Numbered from the stretch's first letter, positions 11,081 to 22,737 are shown. The stretch: DNA of 64,000 nucleotides from Haematococcus lacustris (GCA_030144725.1 JASKMD010000020.1:4296703-4360702), one strand, 5' to 3'. Translations and numbers: made by a program. The notes: generated by a model not told the origin, from the letters alone.

Positions 11081-11530
11081 TTGAAAATCACCGCCCACTA
11101 TTAACCAGGGAGCAGGGCCCGATCCATTTGGACCTGTTCGTGCACGTCCTGTGTTTCACTTCAGCAAGCACCCCTACACTCAGGTCAAAAACTGCCTTTC
11201 CAAAACCGTTCCCATGCCCCAGTGCCTGTCTGCCCACTCCTCGCAACGCCCCATAGGTGTTTTCCATCATCACTGAGGTACAGCTGAAAGCTTTGCTCTG
11301 CTTCTTTCCAGAGAGCGATGTTCTGCCCTTGCTGTCATTGCTGCCTTCCCGAGCTGCTACAGCCCAGGCGTCAGTACTGACAAGTGTGCCTTGTTTGGGA
11401 ACATCCTCGCACTGCAATCACCCGCACTGCAATCACCCACACCCACCACACCGCCCACCACACTGCCCATCATATCACCGCAGCTGGCCTGTTGGCCAAT
11501 GACTGCACAGGTCTGGTCCCAACCCTAGAG

Positions 11531-13516
11531 TTAGCTGCTGCTCTTAGGCTGGCTGCTGCTGCCAGCTGCCGCTGCGGGGTCGGTGGTGAACAAGGTGCTC
11601 AGGTTCTGGACGCTGAAAAAGTCCTTCACCCGGTCCAAAGGCTGCACTTCCAGCACCTGTGCAGGGGGCAGCTCTGTAAGGCGGGCCGGGTTCTTCCAGT
11701 CTTCAGGGGCGCTCTTGTCCTGCAGGCAGGAGCAGTGGCAGCAGCAGGTCAGCAGACAAGGAGCAGCGGAGCCACAGTGGTGTGGCAGTGACAGTGACGA
11801 TGCACCAGCTGCTGTAACATGTTGCTCATGTTGCAGCATCGTCCATGCACCTCAATGCATAGTCAGCTGCCACAAGGCTGCATATGTACACTGACCCAAC
11901 TTCTGGCGAATGCTGGAGCATAAGCAGGTAATGTCTGACATGCGAACTGCAGCTTAGACATAGCCACTTTCATCTGCGTACATCATCTGGCTAGCCTGAC
12001 TGAGTTAGTATGGCCTAACAGCATCCTACAAGTACTGCTGCACGCGCCACGATGTGGCAGGGCACTGGGAGGAAGCTAAAGATGCCTGCCACAACCCAGC
12101 AGGCTCAGTAGGCACAAGCTGCAGGCTGGGGTCTTGCTCTATGAAGCAGGCTCAGGCAGGAGCATTGCAAGCAGCAGCGCTGCTCAGGGCACACCCTCTG
12201 CTCTCCCCACCTGACACCAGCATATGATTCTTGCAATAAAATCCACAGCATAGCAGTAGCACATGCCTTGCCTGGGCTCATGTGCCTGCTAGCAGAGCTT
12301 CACTTTCACAGCCTTTGACCCTCATGCCATGCCCTTCAAACTCAGCCCACTTGTGATGCTTGAGACAGGGGAGCTGCAGCCTGCTTCATTGCCTGCACTG
12401 GCTGGCTGGCTGGCTGGCTGGCTTGGATCTGGGCGTGTCTGTTTGCTGCCTCGCTACTTGACTCACTCGCACAGTGAAGCCGTAGCTGAAGTCCTTGGAC
12501 GCCACATTGGCCCAGGGAGGGTATTGCTTCTTGATGCTGGACTCGATGTTGTCTCGGTCCTGTGACCCACAACCCACCCATGAGCCTACTCTCAGCTCTC
12601 TTACCTCTCAGCAGGCAGTCATAAGCAAGACTTGCAGCAGTAGCAGCGGAAACTGTTTGTCACACCTTCTATGACCCATAGTGATGCACCACACACCCCT
12701 CAACAAACAATTGATGCCCAGCAACAGCCTTGCCTTGTACAGGGCGTTGCCAATGTTTTGAATCATTGTACGGCCCCACAGCATGCGGCCAAAGGGGGTC
12801 TCCATGTACTTTACTAGTGCAGTTGCTGTTGTTGAGCCTTTTATGACAGACAGTGGCCGCCACTCCGACCAGCTGGTGATGATTTGCTGCCCAGCAGAAT
12901 TCTGTGATATTGTCATTTTGTACTGCACAGTAGCAGCAGGAGGAAGTGGGACTAAGGTAGGCAGAGCGACACAGTGAAGCCTGGTGAGGGAGCCAGCAGA
13001 GCCCACTTACATTCCTCGCTCGCACAAATGCGACAAACTCGGCATTGTCGGGGTCGATGGGAGGGATGGCAGGTGCAGCGGTGTTCTGCACCGTGAGCAA
13101 GATTGCGAGTTGAGCCACCTGGCACCGGCACAGCAATCCTGGCGACAAGCTCACCATCTGCGCAGCCCCGCCGAGACCTGGCACGCCAGGAGGCCCAGAC
13201 ACACCCACGCTCTGCCGCAGAGCTCCCTTCCCTTTACCCTTCTTTGCAAAGACCTGTGACCACAAGCCCAGCGTATCCACATCGCAAACGAAGCTCCACC
13301 CTGTGATGTGCCCCTGACGCCCTACCTGTACGCTCAGCCCGCGGCTGACAGGCTTGCTGCTGAATGCCACACGCTGATGCAGCCTGCACAATTGCGATGT
13401 TGCGCCCGCGTCGATACTGGCTGGGATAGGGGACGAGGGCCACCACAAACTGACCTGGGCCTTCCGTTTGTGGCATTCAAGTACCCGCGCTGCGCCTGCA
13501 TCGTGCTGCTCTGCAT
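11531..13516 (-). CDS. HHL1: HHL1-like thylakoid photosystem II protein
   Basis: Seven exons (minus): 13516-13455, 13383-13326, 13253-13155, 13085-13011, 12922-12734, 12559-12467, 11719-11531, giving about 254 residues with all phases consistent. The N-terminus (MQSSTMQAQRGYLNATNGRP, later SSKPVSRGLSVQ) looks like a plastid transit peptide. The core KKGKGKGALRQ, PPIDPDNAEFVAFVRARN, WRPLSVIKGSTTATALV, IQNIGNALYKDRDNIESS, FSYGFTVRD and LDRVKDFFS follows, in order, what I remember of Arabidopsis HHL1, a thylakoid protein that protects PSII during photodamage together with LQY1. Intron 5 begins with GC (12733), not GT. The start of exon 5 could be one of three in-frame acceptors. The family name is from memory and not aligned; that this is a real, intact gene is much surer. 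Confidence 0.75.
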
Positions 13517-13595
13517 ACTATATCACGCTGCGTAGCTGTCCCGCTATCCTACATTCTCATGCACAGACTACCAGGTCACACTCGTTTCAGCAGCT

Positions 13596-14299
13596 GCTTT
13601 CGAGGTGTGGGCACACTATTACGCATCAGGCTGCTGCTGCTGCTGTGCCTTTAACTGAGTGGTCCTCAGCAGCTTAAAAGACGGGCCACGTAGTGAAAGA
13701 CAACGGCTGCCGCGATGCACGAGACTGTCACGAGGCAGTTCGTGCTGCTTGCATTTTACTTATCGTGGCTCCCAACAGACGTAGCGGAGAGTCTTCTTAG
13801 CGAAATGGTCACAGCGCGCGTGGCAAGGAAAGTGGGTGTCCGTATAACAGGCCTGTTAGGTCTCCATCCGGGCTGGGAGACGTGGGGTCCGTACAGTGGA
13901 CTCATCGTCGACTGGTGCAAGCGACTCGGTGTCGAGGTGGTCAAGGCATTCGTGGCGTTCAACCTAAGCGACCAACAATTGAAATGGGTGGGTGGCCGCT
14001 TCGGGGTTCGTAGAAGTCGAGGTGGAATACTGAACATGTGCTATCTTGTGCTATGTAGCACAAAGACAGAGGGGACGTGAACGTTGGTCGCGTAGTCGTC
14101 AACCTCGGCGGTGGCGGTCTGGTGAACCTCCGGTGCGGCAACGAGACGCTGCACTACCGGCTCCCGCTGAGGGAGGCCCTGAAGCGTAAGATAGAGAATC
14201 CTTCTGGTTTGCTGGGATATGAGGACACTATGAGGTCTCATTGTGACTTCTGACATTGCAGCGAAGTGGCTTTCGAGGTGTGGGCACACTATTACGCAT
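13596..14299. repeat. 31-bp exact direct repeats around small open frames
   Basis: 13596-13626 and 14269-14299 are identical over 31 bp (GCTTTCGAGGTGTGGGCACA onward) and similar for about 40 bp more; the left copy has an extra CTG tract. Between them an ATG frame runs 13715-14080 (121 codons, MHETVTRQFVLLAFYLSWLP) and another frame ends at 14251 (VVVNLGGGGLVNLRCGNETL). The repeat itself reads LSRCGHTITH in one frame. No family is recognised. It could be a small mobile unit or a tandem exon duplication. Confidence 0.5.
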
Positions 14300-14384
14300 G
14301 ATGTTGTGCCTTTAGCTGAGTGGTCCCAGCCACGTGTATCTCAGGCCAGGGTACATCATGCTTTCAATGGGACTGTGCCACCCA

Positions 14385-14775
14385 GGCAGACATAACTCAT
14401 CCAACATGGAAGAACATGTTTGACTGTGGGTGATCACACTCAGCTACAATCCAACTGTAGCGTCATCGGTTGCACCCTTGATGACCACAACCCCACACCG
14501 GTGGCATTTAAGTTCCAAACAACTGGAGACCACTAGGCATCCCATCAAAACTAACAGCTTCATGCCCAATCACTGATAAGTTATCAGGCTTAATGCCTGT
14601 GTAAACTACTAGGCCATACAGTTGTTGTGCACCGGCCATCCTTGCCCCGCCGATACTCTGCAGCCCGATGCAACCTCTGCCTGACCTTGGGCAGCCGGTC
14701 ATTGACCAGCTTGTAGCGCTGCTGGTACTCCTCGCCAATAGGGGACAGAGCTTTCAGACCAACAAAACTCATTCA
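14385..14775 (-). pseudogene. Fanzor type-2 C-terminal copy with 3' module
   Basis: Minus-strand frame reads LKALSPIGEEYQQRYKLVN, then RLPKVRQRLHRAAEYRRG, the tail of a Fanzor-like protein, cut off at 14760 by the end of the neighbouring copy. About 200 bp of non-coding sequence follow to 14385, nearly parallel to that after the next copy. The RuvC motifs are missing. Confidence 0.65.
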
Positions 14776-15345
14776 ACAAGGAACAACATGTGGGTCTGTG
14801 GGTAATCTCACTCAGCTACTACAAACTAGTTGTAGCATCCTCGGTCGCACCCTTGATGACTACAAACCCCACTCCGGTGGCACTCTTTCCTGGGGCTAAT
14901 CCCCCTTGACCACTGGGCACCTCATCAAAACTAACAGCTTAATGCTTTGTAAGGCTCACAGCCTGTGTAAACTACAAGGGGCCTATGCATTGTTGCAGGC
15001 CCGGCCATCAATGCCTCGGCGGTACTCTGCTGCCCGGTGCAGCCTCTGCTTGACCTTGGGTAGCCGGTCATTGACCCGCTTGTAGCCCAGACACATGGTG
15101 CCGTCCCAGCGTCAGTGGCACCAGCAGCCTGTGGGCCCGACTCTGGCTGCACCACAACAGCTGAGCCCAAGTGGCCTGGCCAGGGCTTGGCTGCCGCTCC
15201 CCTGTGGCCTGCCGACAGAGCTTTCAGGTCATCCCATTGGCACATCTCCAGGGGGCGTTGCATGCTCTCCTCAGTGCACTGGAAGTTGGGGCAAGAGTTG
15301 GTGTCCCGATCCAGCCACCTGTCCCATGGGGGGGCCTGAGGTCGT
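14767..15345 (-). pseudogene. Fanzor type-2 copy, RuvC-III segment plus 3' module
   Basis: Minus-strand translation gives RWLDRDTNSCPNFQ and SMQRPLEMCQWDDLKALS (about 15335-15225), matching the RuvC-III block of the other copies (RWLDRDCNAALNM). The frame then breaks. A shared 3' region follows and ends at about 14767, exactly against the truncated coding part of the next copy, giving a head-to-tail arrangement. Confidence 0.65.
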
Positions 15346-17341
15346 GGCACTGGGCCAGGTGCAGCAGGGAGGGGCTGGGCCTGGGCAGGGGGTGCCTGGG
15401 CAGGTGGAGGGGGTGGCTCTTGGGCAGGGGGGTCCTAGGCTGGGGGAGTGGGGCCCTGGGCTGGGGGTGGTCGCTTGGGCGGCACCAGCTGCTGGATCAC
15501 ATGGCCTGCTGAGGGTACCCAGTCTGCAGGCCTAGGCCGTCACGTGGCAGGTGCAGCTCACAAGGCTGGGGGCCATGCACAGTCAAGCTGACACGGATGG
15601 TGCGGAACTCATCCACAACCGCCTGCTCCACCTGCTCCACCACCTTGCGAAACCCCTCCCGCACCCCCTTGGCCTTCCACCCTGCCCCTGCCAGACAAGG
15701 CTACTGGACCAGGCGTACCTATGGCCTATGCCCCCGTACAAGGCGAGCAGCTAGCCAGCAGCAGGATGTTCCAAATTGAATGGGTTATGTTTTTCAAGCG
15801 TGTAAGGAAGGCCTTCTCACACCCAGCTTTGAGCAAGCGGCGTGACAAGCAAGGGCGGGGCTGGATGTGGTGCCATGTAGAGGCTCGACGCATCATGCCA
15901 CGGGCCCCACAACACCACACAGCCAGCACCCCAGCACCCCATGCCCTGCACCTGCCAAGGCTACTCAACCTGACAAGGCTGACGAGTACCATGGGCTATT
16001 TTCATCGTGCTGCAGCTGCCTTCCACAGGTGGCTAGCCATGGCTGCCAATGCAGCGCTCACCTTGAAGCGCAGTGTTGAGAGTAGGCGGCCATCCCATGA
16101 ACATGGGCCAGGATACAAATGGTCCCACTCCATGCCAGCTACCTACACCTTAACACTCATGCTAAGAACCAGGCCCTGATTTAAGGGAAAGATTACGGCA
16201 AGCGTTAATACTTTGTTGTTATTTTGACAAGAGATAACTGCTGTATTATTAGCAAGTGAGGCAACTTGTTTCACATGCAGCTTTACCTAGCCTGACCCTG
16301 TCCATTTTGGCCTGGCTCTAATCTTTCAACTTGTTCATGAAAAGTAAAACGGCGGAAAGTAGCATCACCCTCACTGCGCTGAATTTTCGACAAGTATAAG
16401 TCGTCGTACACGTGTTATGTTCCAATTATTACACTCAGGTAGCACCACGCTTCGTAGCATTTGTCCGCCAAAGCATCGTTACATGCACCACCCAATCATA
16501 GATAAACTAAAGACCGGTGCCACATTAGTAAAACTGACTAATGTCAAAAATCAAATAGTGCAGCAACAGAGCTAGCCTGCCAGATCACGTATGTTGTTCC
16601 GATAAAGTGCCAGTAGCGCAGCCAGCAACAGGCTCATTGCATGCATGTCCTAAAAACTGCTTCTCACCTGCAGTGGCAGGAAATGCTGTGCTATGACCCT
16701 TGTCCAGGTGTGTCGTCTACTATCAACCCTCCGTGAAATTAATTGTGCGGTTGTCCCGAGTTCGAGACCCAACCAGCCACCCAACCAGCGAGGCCACACT
16801 GGCCAACCTCACCAGATAATCGTGGGTTATGCCCTTGCTGATACCCCTCGATGCTTACCATTGCGCTGCCCACTCCTTCACTGCCATCGACATGCCCTCC
16901 ATAACTTTCTGAGCAGCCATGGGACCACTCTCCATGGCACTTGAAGCACTCCTCAGGCATTCGTCACCAGCGCATAAAAAACCGGATGGCAGGACATTCG
17001 CTGCTACTCTGTTGTGTACTGAGTGTGTCGCGTCACGGAAGCTGTGGCAATATGCATGGAGAAAGAGGTACTGCTGAGATCATTTGTGCAGCTGATGGTC
17101 ATCAATAGGTCGATTGTCGGGAGGGCCTGCACACCAGAAGGATGGGACGCATCAACCTGAATTTTGTGCTAACTGGTGGGGCCTGCTGCAGGGTGGCATC
17201 AGACAGGGCTGGAGCAGGGCTGCTGCAGGATGGCATGGAGCAGGTTATATGGCGAGAGCCAGGAATGCGCGTGTCATATGGCAGGGGGGATGCTGATGAG
17301 GGTTGACCCCAGGGGTTATAAGCATACGAGTGGGACTGCAC
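15346..17341. other. No supported gene
   Basis: GC-rich low-complexity sequence to about 15.5 kb, then mixed sequence, AT-richer from 16.15 to 16.7 kb. Open frames up to 152 codons (15721-16179) have no recognisable motif or splice support. The likely 3' UTR of the zinc-finger gene occupies the last few hundred bases. Confidence 0.4.
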
Positions 17342-17997
17342 CTACATTTTGATAGGCTGGAAAGCACGCACAGCCGTGCCACCACCGCCACATGAGCGGC
17401 ACTTAGCATACCCAGTATGCGAGCATGTTGCACAGCCTGCATGGACATGCCAGGAACACCGAGATTTTTGAAGCAACACACATGCACATCAAACAGTTGA
17501 GCAGCACTATGGGCATACTGGTGTGTCTACTGCCATGTTCAGCAGAACACACACCTGAGCGGTCCCCATCACTCCATCTTAAGCAGGCACAAGGCTCATA
17601 GCCTGAGCCATTGCAACGTGGGCAAGATTGCTGGTCCACCCGGTGGGCCTAGACACAAGCAGCGATGACATGAGGTTCAAATATGCACGCTCAGGGACAA
17701 TACATATGCACAGTTAAACGTGGAGTTCAGAGCTAGCTGTTGCGTCCTTGACTTGGTGTTTTGAGAAGCAGCAATCACCGCGCTAACCTGTGGTTGGTTC
17801 AGCAGCGCCCAAGCGCCCGCGCCCAGTAGGACAGTGCTTATGAGCTGGATGCTGGTGGGGTTGATGAAACTAGCCGCTGCTCGCACACTGCGTGTCTCTG
17901 TCCTGCGCTCTGGGCTGGGCACGCTAGGCTTCAGGGTGCTTCTGACAAGTGGCCGGCTGAGGCCAGGCTTTTGCGACGTCGTGGTTAATGACAGCAT
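17342..17997 (-). CDS. Plastid membrane protein with DnaJ-type zinc finger
   Basis: Three exons (minus): 17997-17788, 17648-17555, 17436-17342; phases 0, 1 and stop TAG fit exactly, giving 132 residues. Residues 1-42 are basic and Ser/Thr-rich, like a transit peptide. One hydrophobic segment (IQLISTVLLGAGAWALL, about 50-66) is followed by a DnaJ-like cysteine-rich domain with four CxxC-type pairs: CPRCNGSGYEPCACLRWSDG and CATCSHTGYAKCRSCGGGG. No J domain is present. Small plastid proteins of this form (LQY1, BSD2 and relatives) act as thiol or chaperone factors for photosynthetic complexes. The LRWSDGD insert between the cysteine pairs distinguishes this one from LQY1. Its partner and reaction are unknown. 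Confidence 0.85.
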
Positions 17998-17999
17998 AA

Positions 18000-19459
18000 A
18001 AGCGTCGTATACTTGTGCGGTTTAGGTGTGTGTCCAAGTCTGCGGTGGCGGGATGTGGGGATACTTGTTTGGCGAGAAATTGAATCCATGACGTGGCAAG
18101 GCTGCATGCTCAGCGGATGAGTCAGAGCAACAATTGGCACATTGTGTAGCGTTCCTGCTAGCGGAACTTCCTCAAGTGTCGCTGCATGTGGCCAACCAGG
18201 CCCTAAATGACCTAGGGACCATAATGGCCCATGACCTAGGGACCATTTTGGCCCATAAATGACCTAGGGACACAGATGCACATGCTGCACAATGTTCAAC
18301 TTTTGAAGCCAGATCACGAATCGATCGTAATTCACGATGCCATGGAACAAGCATTGGAACGGACCGCAATGCAATGAAGATACCCTCCTTCCCATGTCTA
18401 GTGCTGTTCATTATGGAACAACTTACTATGCAATCGTGGATCAGCCGACGAGCAGCATAGAGTTGCATGTAGTCATGGAGGTGCAAGTGAAGGTAGTAGC
18501 TATCCCTGCCGCAGGACCCTATAGTACTCATCTCAGGGACGGGGGTGTAGCTCAGGATGTCCCAACATGGGGTTGGTAATCTTCATGCAAGTACTTGCTA
18601 CAAAGTGAACCGATTGCGATAGCGTTTGTTGCATTGGCACCTGCAAATTACTCCGCATCTACTGGCAAGCGGCGCGTTAATCCTTGCATCAGAGTCCATG
18701 CCGGCGCAAGCGAGCGCGGACACACCTCAGCTGCTCACTATCGATTGGTCTAGTGGTGAGTAGAGGCACCAATGAGCGAACTGCGCTTGGCATCGAGCCG
18801 GAAGTACAATCACATTACAGCCCGCCTTGCTCGCTCCGCGAGCCTTTTGTTGGTGCAGGCGGTGTTGGAGGGCCATCGCTGGGCATGTGATGTAGCGACA
18901 TTGCTGCAAATGCGGGAAATGTGCGTCTCTCTCTCGCTAGTCACACAGGAAAAGGGACCCTCATTAACAAAATGGCATGTTGTGAGCTGACCACTGTGAC
19001 TTTCCAGTTTTTCGCTACATAACTCTGTTCCTTACTCAACGCCACAACTGCTGGAGAAGAAAGCATGGCAATTAGTTGATCAGGCCTGCTTGAAATGACA
19101 TTGGCGTGACCCGACTTTGCCTTGCAGGAATGATTAGCCCATCCGACCCTGCCCATTGCAGCCCCCCCCCCCTCCCCAGCCCAGCATCGCCTTCCTACCT
19201 CCGCTCACCCCCTCCCAACCCCAGCCCGGCCCTCCAACCCCCCCTCCCACCCCCTCCCACCCCCTCCCAGCCCCCTCACTGCCCTCCCACCCCTGCCACC
19301 CCCTCCCAACCTCAGCCCCGCACTCCACCCCCCCTCCCACCCCCTCCCAGCCCCCTCACTGCCCTCCCACCCCTGCTACCCCCTCCCAATCCCAGCCCCC
19401 CCCTCCACCCACCTCCCCCTCCCTCCTTGTCCCGCCCTTAGCAACTCCAGCCCACCCCA
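18000..19459. other. No firmly supported gene; repeats
   Basis: A unit containing TGACCTAGGGACCA is repeated three times at about 18205-18270. An ATG at 18698 opens 19 codons (MPAQASADTPQLLTIDWSSG) that run into a good GTGAGT donor at 18756, a possible first exon whose partner I cannot find. 19160-19440 is pyrimidine-rich CCCCTCC sequence. Confidence 0.35.
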
Positions 19460-20263
19460 ATGGGGCGCAGCCGGCGGGATGCCCACCTTCATGCCCTGAA
19501 TAATTCACCAAGAGCTGGTTATCTGCACTGCCCTAGCGGCCTAAAAGCTGGTGCTGGTGCTGCCCCTGGGCTGCCCACCCCTCGTGCTGCACCCCCCTGG
19601 CAGCAGCAGGCGGCTGGTGCTGGTGCTGCCCCTGGGCTGCCCACCCCTCGTGCTGCACCCCCCTGGCAGCAGCAGGCGGCTGCTGCTGGTGCTGCCCCTG
19701 ACCTGCCCACCCCTCGTGCTGCACCCCCCTGGCAGCAGCAGGCGGCTGCTGCTGGTGTTGCCCCTGACCTGCCCACCCCTCGTGCTGCACCCCCCTGGCA
19801 GCAGCAGGCGGCTGCTGCTGGTGCTGCCCCTGACCTGCCCCCCCCTCCTGCTGCACCCCCCTGGCAGCAGCAGGCAGCTGGTGCTGGTGCTGCCCCTGAC
19901 CTGCCCCCCCCTCCTGCTGCACCCCCCTGGCAGCAGCAGGCAGCTGGTGCTGGTGCTGCCCCTGGGCTGCCCACCCCTCCAGCTGAGCAGCAGGGGTCAG
20001 GGGTCAGGGCGGAGCTGGACACCAGCTCGACACGCAAGCGGAGGGCGGGCGGGAGGGACCGGACCCAACAAGTCGAGCAAGGTGACGTAGCAATGGCCTA
20101 CACACCTTGTGTGGCCTCACAGAGTGGCCAGGTAGTAGGTACTACTCACGAAGCGGTCAAGCAATGCAGCAGCGTTGTATACTTCCGAGCATGGGTGGAG
20201 GGGCGTCGTTACATCGGTTTGACGTGCCATGTGCATTGTTTTGACTGCGGCGACTGTCCCTGA
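19460..20263 (+). CDS. Hypothetical ORF with 22-residue repeats
   Basis: A 267-codon ATG frame. From about 19549 to 19984 it is a tandem array of a 66-bp unit (about 6.6 copies) encoding variants of GAAPGLPTPRAAPPWQQQAA. The end of the frame carries YIGLTCHVHCFDCGDC, a possible metal site. Because 66 is divisible by three, every frame stays open through the array, so length is no evidence of coding. No domain is recognised; it may be only a minisatellite. Confidence 0.3.
   Translation: MGRSRRDAHLHALNNSPRAGYLHCPSGLKAGAGAAPGLPTPRAAPPWQQQAAGAGAAPGLPTPRAAPPWQQQAAAAGAAPDLPTPRAAPPWQQQAAAAGVAPDLPTPRAAPPWQQQAAAAGAAPDLPPPPAAPPWQQQAAGAGAAPDLPPPPAAPPWQQQAAGAGAAPGLPTPPAEQQGSGVRAELDTSSTRKRRAGGRDRTQQVEQGDVAMAYTPCVASQSGQVVGTTHEAVKQCSSVVYFRAWVEGRRYIGLTCHVHCFDCGDCP
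19549..19984. repeat. 66-bp tandem repeat
   Basis: About 6.6 copies of a 66-bp unit containing GCACCCCCCTGGCAGCAGCA. Divergence is low and grows toward the right-hand copies. Confidence 0.95.
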
Positions 20264-20717
20264 CTGTTTGCAGAGGCTACTGGGCCACGTCGGTCGCGGC
20301 GGTCGGTCGCGGCGAGGCCCGCATGAGCAAAACTGGCATGCATTTGAATGTCAAGATTTGAGCCGCCTTAGCACTCAGCACACTGCACAATATTTAATGT
20401 TACAAGCTGCACCGCATAGCTGACAGAGTCCTCTATCCAGGGATGTGCGAATCATAAATAGAAACCACGTGGCTGAGACGCGGCGTCGTTTTGATTACCG
20501 GGGGTCGGTTTCCGATCATTTCCAGCCATTTTTTGAAAGTTGGGGTCGCCTGAGTGTAGCTCTGTGTCAGGTTTGTTTGTGTTGCATGAGCCAGTTAAGC
20601 TGGCCCCTTTGTCTCTATAAGCTCTGGCTCTGAGCCTGCTTGGGCTTGGGCTGCTTGGGCACATCCGCGCCCTTGCGCTTCTTGCCCTTCATTGCGCTTT
20701 GTCCTGCAGCCCAGGCT

Positions 20718-21175
20718 TGTGAATCTTCAGATTTTCAGTTTTTCAGATTTTCAATTTTCAGTGAAAATAAAAGTGTTTCATGTGAAAATGTGAAAGAGTT
20801 TCATCTTCAGTGAAACTGAGCGGATGCCGCTGGTTCTCAGCCTATTCTACCAAAAGCGGCTTGTTTGTAGGCCTGCGCTGCTTGAAATGCAGAAATACTT
20901 AGTTTGCCTGAGGTCAGACATGCAAGCCATTTTAAAAGATGCAAGCCGTCCATGCTGTCCGTGGATCCGCCGTCTGTGGCGTTTTCTGGCTTGCGCTTCT
21001 TCCGCGCTGGCGCCAGCCAAGCCGATCACAGCCAAGCCAATCACTCTGCAACACCCGATCTGCGATCTGACCGGGGGCAGCACCCGGCATTTTCAGATGT
21101 GCAGTGAATACGTTCAGATTTTCAGATGAAAATTTTCATTGAAAATCTGAATGAAAATCTGCAATTTTCACAACA
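20718..21175. mobile_element. MITE-like element with TTTTCAGA-rich inverted ends
   Basis: The left end (TTGTGAATCTTCAGATTTTCA region, 20718 onward) is matched in inverted orientation at the right end (reverse complement begins TTGTGAAAATTGCAGATTT, about 21155-21175). Both ends carry several ATTTTCA motifs, as in elements with subterminal repeats. No target-site duplication is evident and no transposase is encoded in about 460 bp. Confidence 0.5.
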
Positions 21176-21379
21176 CTGCTGCAGCCTGACCAACCTGCAG
21201 GTTGACTTGCATGGTGGTTACGCACTCCACGTCAGGAGCGCCTGACATTGACCCTGGGAGTGACAAACCAGTTTGGCAAACTAACACTGTGGACCAACCC
21301 AGCGCGCTACTCATCTACATGGGGAATGTGTACAACAGAACGCATTTGTGGCGTGCTGACACCATCTGCAGGGATGTCA

Positions 21380-21800
21380 AAGGCACCAGAGAGGGGGTTA
21401 GAGCAGGGCAGGGGAGTTGCCCAAGGAAAGTGTGGGGCCCTGGCTGCACTGCTATGCCACACAACCACTGACACGCTACAGCTCACCCATTCAGGGCTTA
21501 GGGCAAAGGCAAGAGGGGCTGCCCAACCCAGCCCCCTAGCAACACAGGCAGGCAGGTGGGTGGACCGCGACAGCAATGCAGCGCTCAACATGCAGGGCAA
21601 TGGGGAAAGCAAGTGGCGCCCACTGGAGCTGGTGGCCACACCGAGCAAGGCTTCCTGACAAGGGCATGGAGTACCCAGCAATGGGCTTCAAGAAGCTGCG
21701 AAACCGAGCACCCTAGGCCTAAGCCCAGCAGCCTGTAGCACAGTAACACACAATGCTTGAACTGTTGCTTACATGAGAGCATGTGTTTCATGCCAACATC
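21380..21800 (+). pseudogene. Fanzor C-terminal fragment with RuvC-III
   Basis: The plus frame ends GRWVDRDSNAALNM, then ESKWRPLEL, the RuvC-III block (catalytic Asp in RDSN) and following helix. The frame is then lost, though MEYPAMGFKKLRN-like residues continue in another frame to about 21720. Sequence after 21730 resembles the start of the type-1 3' module. N-terminal domains are absent. Confidence 0.7.
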
Positions 21801-22737
21801 GGTCGCCTGACTCTCGCAAGGGGGGAGGGGTAGGAAATCAGGTATGGGTGCCGGATGCTTGTCTCATACAAATCAGGTATTGGTGCCGGGTTACAGATAA
21901 CACAGCCTCTACGCATCAGTAGGGGAATAATGTGCTGACACCACCTGCTCCACTATGTCACTATGTGCTCTTGTTGGATGTAGGGAGAAGCTGCAACGTG
22001 TAGCAAAAAATGCAGTTTCCTAAATTTCAACACTAATGTTCATCACAAACCATCTGGCAAGCGGTTGCGATCCCTTTGACCGCACTCCGGCCACCAGCAA
22101 AGGTTGAGGTGCATGACTCCCAACGTCAGCAATGCAACACTACCGTCAATTTGATGGTAGCGTTTAAGCACATGCATGCATCCAACATCCCAGGTCTCCA
22201 CAAATGGCCGTGGGCGATGGTGCTGCCCAGCAGCTGATGTGAGGAACAATGAGCAGGAACAGGCACCTGCAGAGTCACACCAGCGTGCTACGGGTTACAA
22301 GAGAGCCTTGCAAAGGGTGCTGGTACAGCCCTGTGGGTCAGGGAGCTGCCACAGGGTGTGGTGAAGAGGCAGGGAGATTCGACTAGGCCAGGGAGAATTA
22401 CCCAGAGCAAATCACCCATAGTTGACGGGGCACAACGGCAGGTCATGTTCCTGCATACCATGTGTTTGGGCTGGTACGACATCTTTAAGCAAAGTGGCTG
22501 AGACTCCATTGCCACCATGCTGGCACGTGAGTGAGCATTATGCACATATACATGCATACAGCATGCGCATACATTGTGTACACAGTATGCATGGTGTGCT
22601 GGCACACACGCGATGGTATGCTGGTGTTAGTAGGTATGAACATGAGGCTGCAGCTTACAGCACCTTTGCTCTCAACCTTGAGCATTCATTGCAGTCGAAC
22701 ACACTAATTGTGAACCACTACAAAACAGTGTTTTTGC
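21801..22737. other. No supported gene
   Basis: AT-richer intergenic sequence between two Fanzor copies. Open frames to about 116 codons, none recognised. Confidence 0.4.

Noticed and set aside
16740..16790. GAGTTCGAGACCC, like a tRNA B box
   Set aside because: No matching A box, acceptor stem or anticodon arm at tRNA spacing.
18740..18762. GGTCTAGTGGT, like a tRNA A box
   Set aside because: No B box or folding partner follows; it coincides with a possible GTGAGT splice donor.
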